From JACVRW01 sp963771715 (GTDB taxonomy: Bacteria; Actinomycetota; Thermoleophilia; Solirubrobacterales; Thermoleophilaceae), in assembly GCA_963771715.1 (NCBI GenBank), contig CAVYUQ010000016.1:1-64000 (forward strand): DNA of 64,000 nt, given 5' to 3'. The first letter of the stretch is position 1, and every line of letters starts with the position of its first letter. Below the pieces are notes generated by a model. It did not search any database, was not told the DNA's origin, and saw nothing but the letters and a program-made list of their open reading frames with translations. Below, piece after piece: positions 63,067-64,000 of this stretch. A program made the position numbers and the translations under genes.

Positions 63067-63092
63067 TGGATGCTGAGTCTATGCCGCCGCCC

Positions 63093-63602
63093 TCAGTCGT
63101 CGAGGACGAGGTAGGCGAACTCGGTCTCCCACCTGGTGAAGTCCGCCTCGGCCGGCGGGCCGACCAGGTAGCGCTCCAGGCAGCAGGGCAGCGTCGAGCC
63201 GCGGTCGGTCTCGCGGCTGTAGACCACTCCATGCTCAGCCGCCCATGCGATCAGCCGCGCTCGGGTGGCCGCGAGGTCGGGCAGCGTCTCGCTTCTGTAC
63301 GGGCCGATGTGCATGAGCGTGAGATAGCGGCCCGCCGGGAGGGCGCCGCTGAGCACGCGGCCGTCGCCCTCAGCGCCGCCCTCCACGGCCGCGCAGACCT
63401 CGAGCTCGAGCGGCTCGCCCGCCTGGTCGAGCTCGCGGAAGCGGATGAACGGCGGGCCGAGCGGCTCGACGCCATGCTCGCCCAGCCAGGCGAACAGCTC
63501 GGGGAACGCCCTGTCGACGAAGGCGGGCACGCCGTCTGTGATGCGACCGGCGATGCCGAGGTAAGGGAGCGCCGGGCGCAGCTCGATCGTCGGTTCGCTC
63601 AT
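63093..63602 (-). CDS. GyrI-like small-molecule-binding protein
   Basis: 169 residues, intact. The pattern MSEPTIELRPALPYLGIAGR, VDRAFPELFAWLGEHGVEPL, LPAGRYLTLMHIGPYRSETL and LVGPPAEADFTRWETEFAYL is a stand-alone GyrI/effector-binding domain with no DNA-binding part. The Gly-Pro-Tyr and Glu near the end are the family's ligand-pocket positions. It forms a tandem pair with 62583-63066, probably from a local duplication. The ligand is unknown. Confidence 0.8.
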   Translation of the reverse strand: MSEPTIELRPALPYLGIAGRITDGVPAFVDRAFPELFAWLGEHGVEPLGPPFIRFRELDQAGEPLELEVCAAVEGGAEGDGRVLSGALPAGRYLTLMHIGPYRSETLPDLAATRARLIAWAAEHGVVYSRETDRGSTLPCCLERYLVGPPAEADFTRWETEFAYLVLDD

Positions 63603-63632
63603 GTGACTACGGACCCCGTGGGAGCCGCGAAC

Positions 63633-64000
63633 TCATCGCAGCTCGTCGATCAGCAGGTCCATCAGGAGGCCGTCCGTCCACTCGCCGTCGACGAGCTCGG
63701 CCTTGCGCATCACGCCGACGGGCTCGAAGCCGACCGCGGCGTAGGCGCTTGATCGCCCGCTCGTTGGCCGCGTTCGGGTCGATCGTGAAGCGGTGGTGGC
63801 CGCGCTCTGTCTGCGAACCAGCGGATCGCGGTGCGGAGCGCGTCGGGGCCGAGTCCCTGGCCCTGGAAGCGGTCGGCCAGGCTGATGTCGAGCCCGACGG
63901 AGCGGTACTCGGGCTCGGTCTCCTCCGTGAAGCCGAGCCAGCCGGCCAGCTCCCCATCCGTCTCGATCGCCCAGGCGTCGCCGTCCATGCTGAGGTTCTC
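63633..64000 (-). CDS. GNAT-family acetyltransferase, partial, two breaks
   Basis: The gene enters from the right edge. WAIETDGELAGWLGFTEETE and GLDISLADRFQGQGLGPDAL contain the acetyl-CoA loop (RFQGQGLG). A break near 63819 leads to RGHHRFTIDPNAANERAIK, and a second near 63749 to AYAAVGFEPVGVMRKAELVD. It ends LLMDLLIDELR at 63633. Both breaks fit one extra base. This resembles aminoglycoside 6'-acetyltransferase-like and RimJ-like enzymes; the substrate cannot be assigned. An internal ATG lies at 63988 but the true start is probably outside the window. Confidence 0.7.
   Translation of the reverse strand, partial: EPQHGRRRLGDRDGWGAGRLARLHGGDRARVPLRRARHQPGRPLPGPGTRPRRAPHRDPLVRRQSAATTASRSTRTRPTSGRSSAYAAVGFEPVGVMRKAELVDGEWTDGLLMDLLIDELR

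Overview
The window is GC-rich bacterial DNA, almost wall to wall with genes and without rRNA, tRNA or CRISPR. It appears to be joined from more than one genome. From about 1.16 kb to 45.6 kb the content fits a deltaproteobacterial-type organism (Myxococcota, Binatota or Desulfobacterota-like). The evidence is an AgmX/PglI-type TonB protein in a TPR-ExbB-ExbD envelope operon, a C-terminal Cys-helix-basic sorting tail, a B12-dependent ribonucleotide reductase, and a ligase-associated exonuclease/ATP-DNA-ligase pair. From about 48 kb to the right edge the content looks actinobacterial (Thermoleophilia-like), with a glnT/glxBCD/soxBDAG/fhs cluster, a leaderless-type promoter and a short UvrA. The stretches 1-1160 and 45.6-48 kb are mosaics of gene fragments.

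Layout. 0.16-1.16 kb: broken hypothetical gene and ABC-transporter fragments. 1.16-2.6 kb: SLBB export-type protein and VanZ-like protein. 2.7-4.25 kb: trxB and moaC. 4.3-14.9 kb: eight-gene minus-strand envelope operon (TPR, ExbB, ExbD, TonB/AgmX, CTERM-anchored protein, OmpA fusion, TPR, small secreted protein). 15-32.8 kb: housekeeping genes (radC, ssb, PlsC-like, RNase J, ftsK, lolA, yajQ, rimO, dksA-like, glycerate kinase, exonuclease, DNA ligase, nitronate monooxygenase-like, ferritin-like, HAD, coaE, LeuD-like, DUF721). 32.9-35.8 kb: nrdJ behind two NrdR-type boxes, its reading frame broken about twenty times. 35.8-45.6 kb: ATPase remnant, mtgA, dienelactone hydrolase, MFS, ftsB-like, enolase, a Lys-rich mini-protein, alpha/beta hydrolase, cysH, thiolase, patatin. 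45.7-48.9 kb: fragments of a metallophosphoesterase and a GntR gene, plus dUTPase and an acetyltransferase. 48.9-60.2 kb: C1/methylated-amine cluster. 60.2-64 kb: UvrA-like, two GyrI-like proteins, acetyltransferase.

How the genes may work together. The left operon looks like a proton-motive-force-coupled envelope machine related to the Agl/Glt gliding and Tol/Ton families. The right cluster has the complete family set for the N-methylglutamate route (glutamine-synthetase-like enzyme, three glutamate-synthase-like parts, four sarcosine-oxidase-like parts) plus formate-THF ligase. That would carry methylamine, or alternatively sarcosine, into the folate C1 pool.

Reading-frame breaks are confined to positions right of about 33.2 kb (apart from the left-edge mosaic) and are nearly all single-base insertions. 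Sequencing or assembly error is therefore a strong alternative to real gene decay. Two families of short palindromic elements sit directly behind stop codons in the left part.
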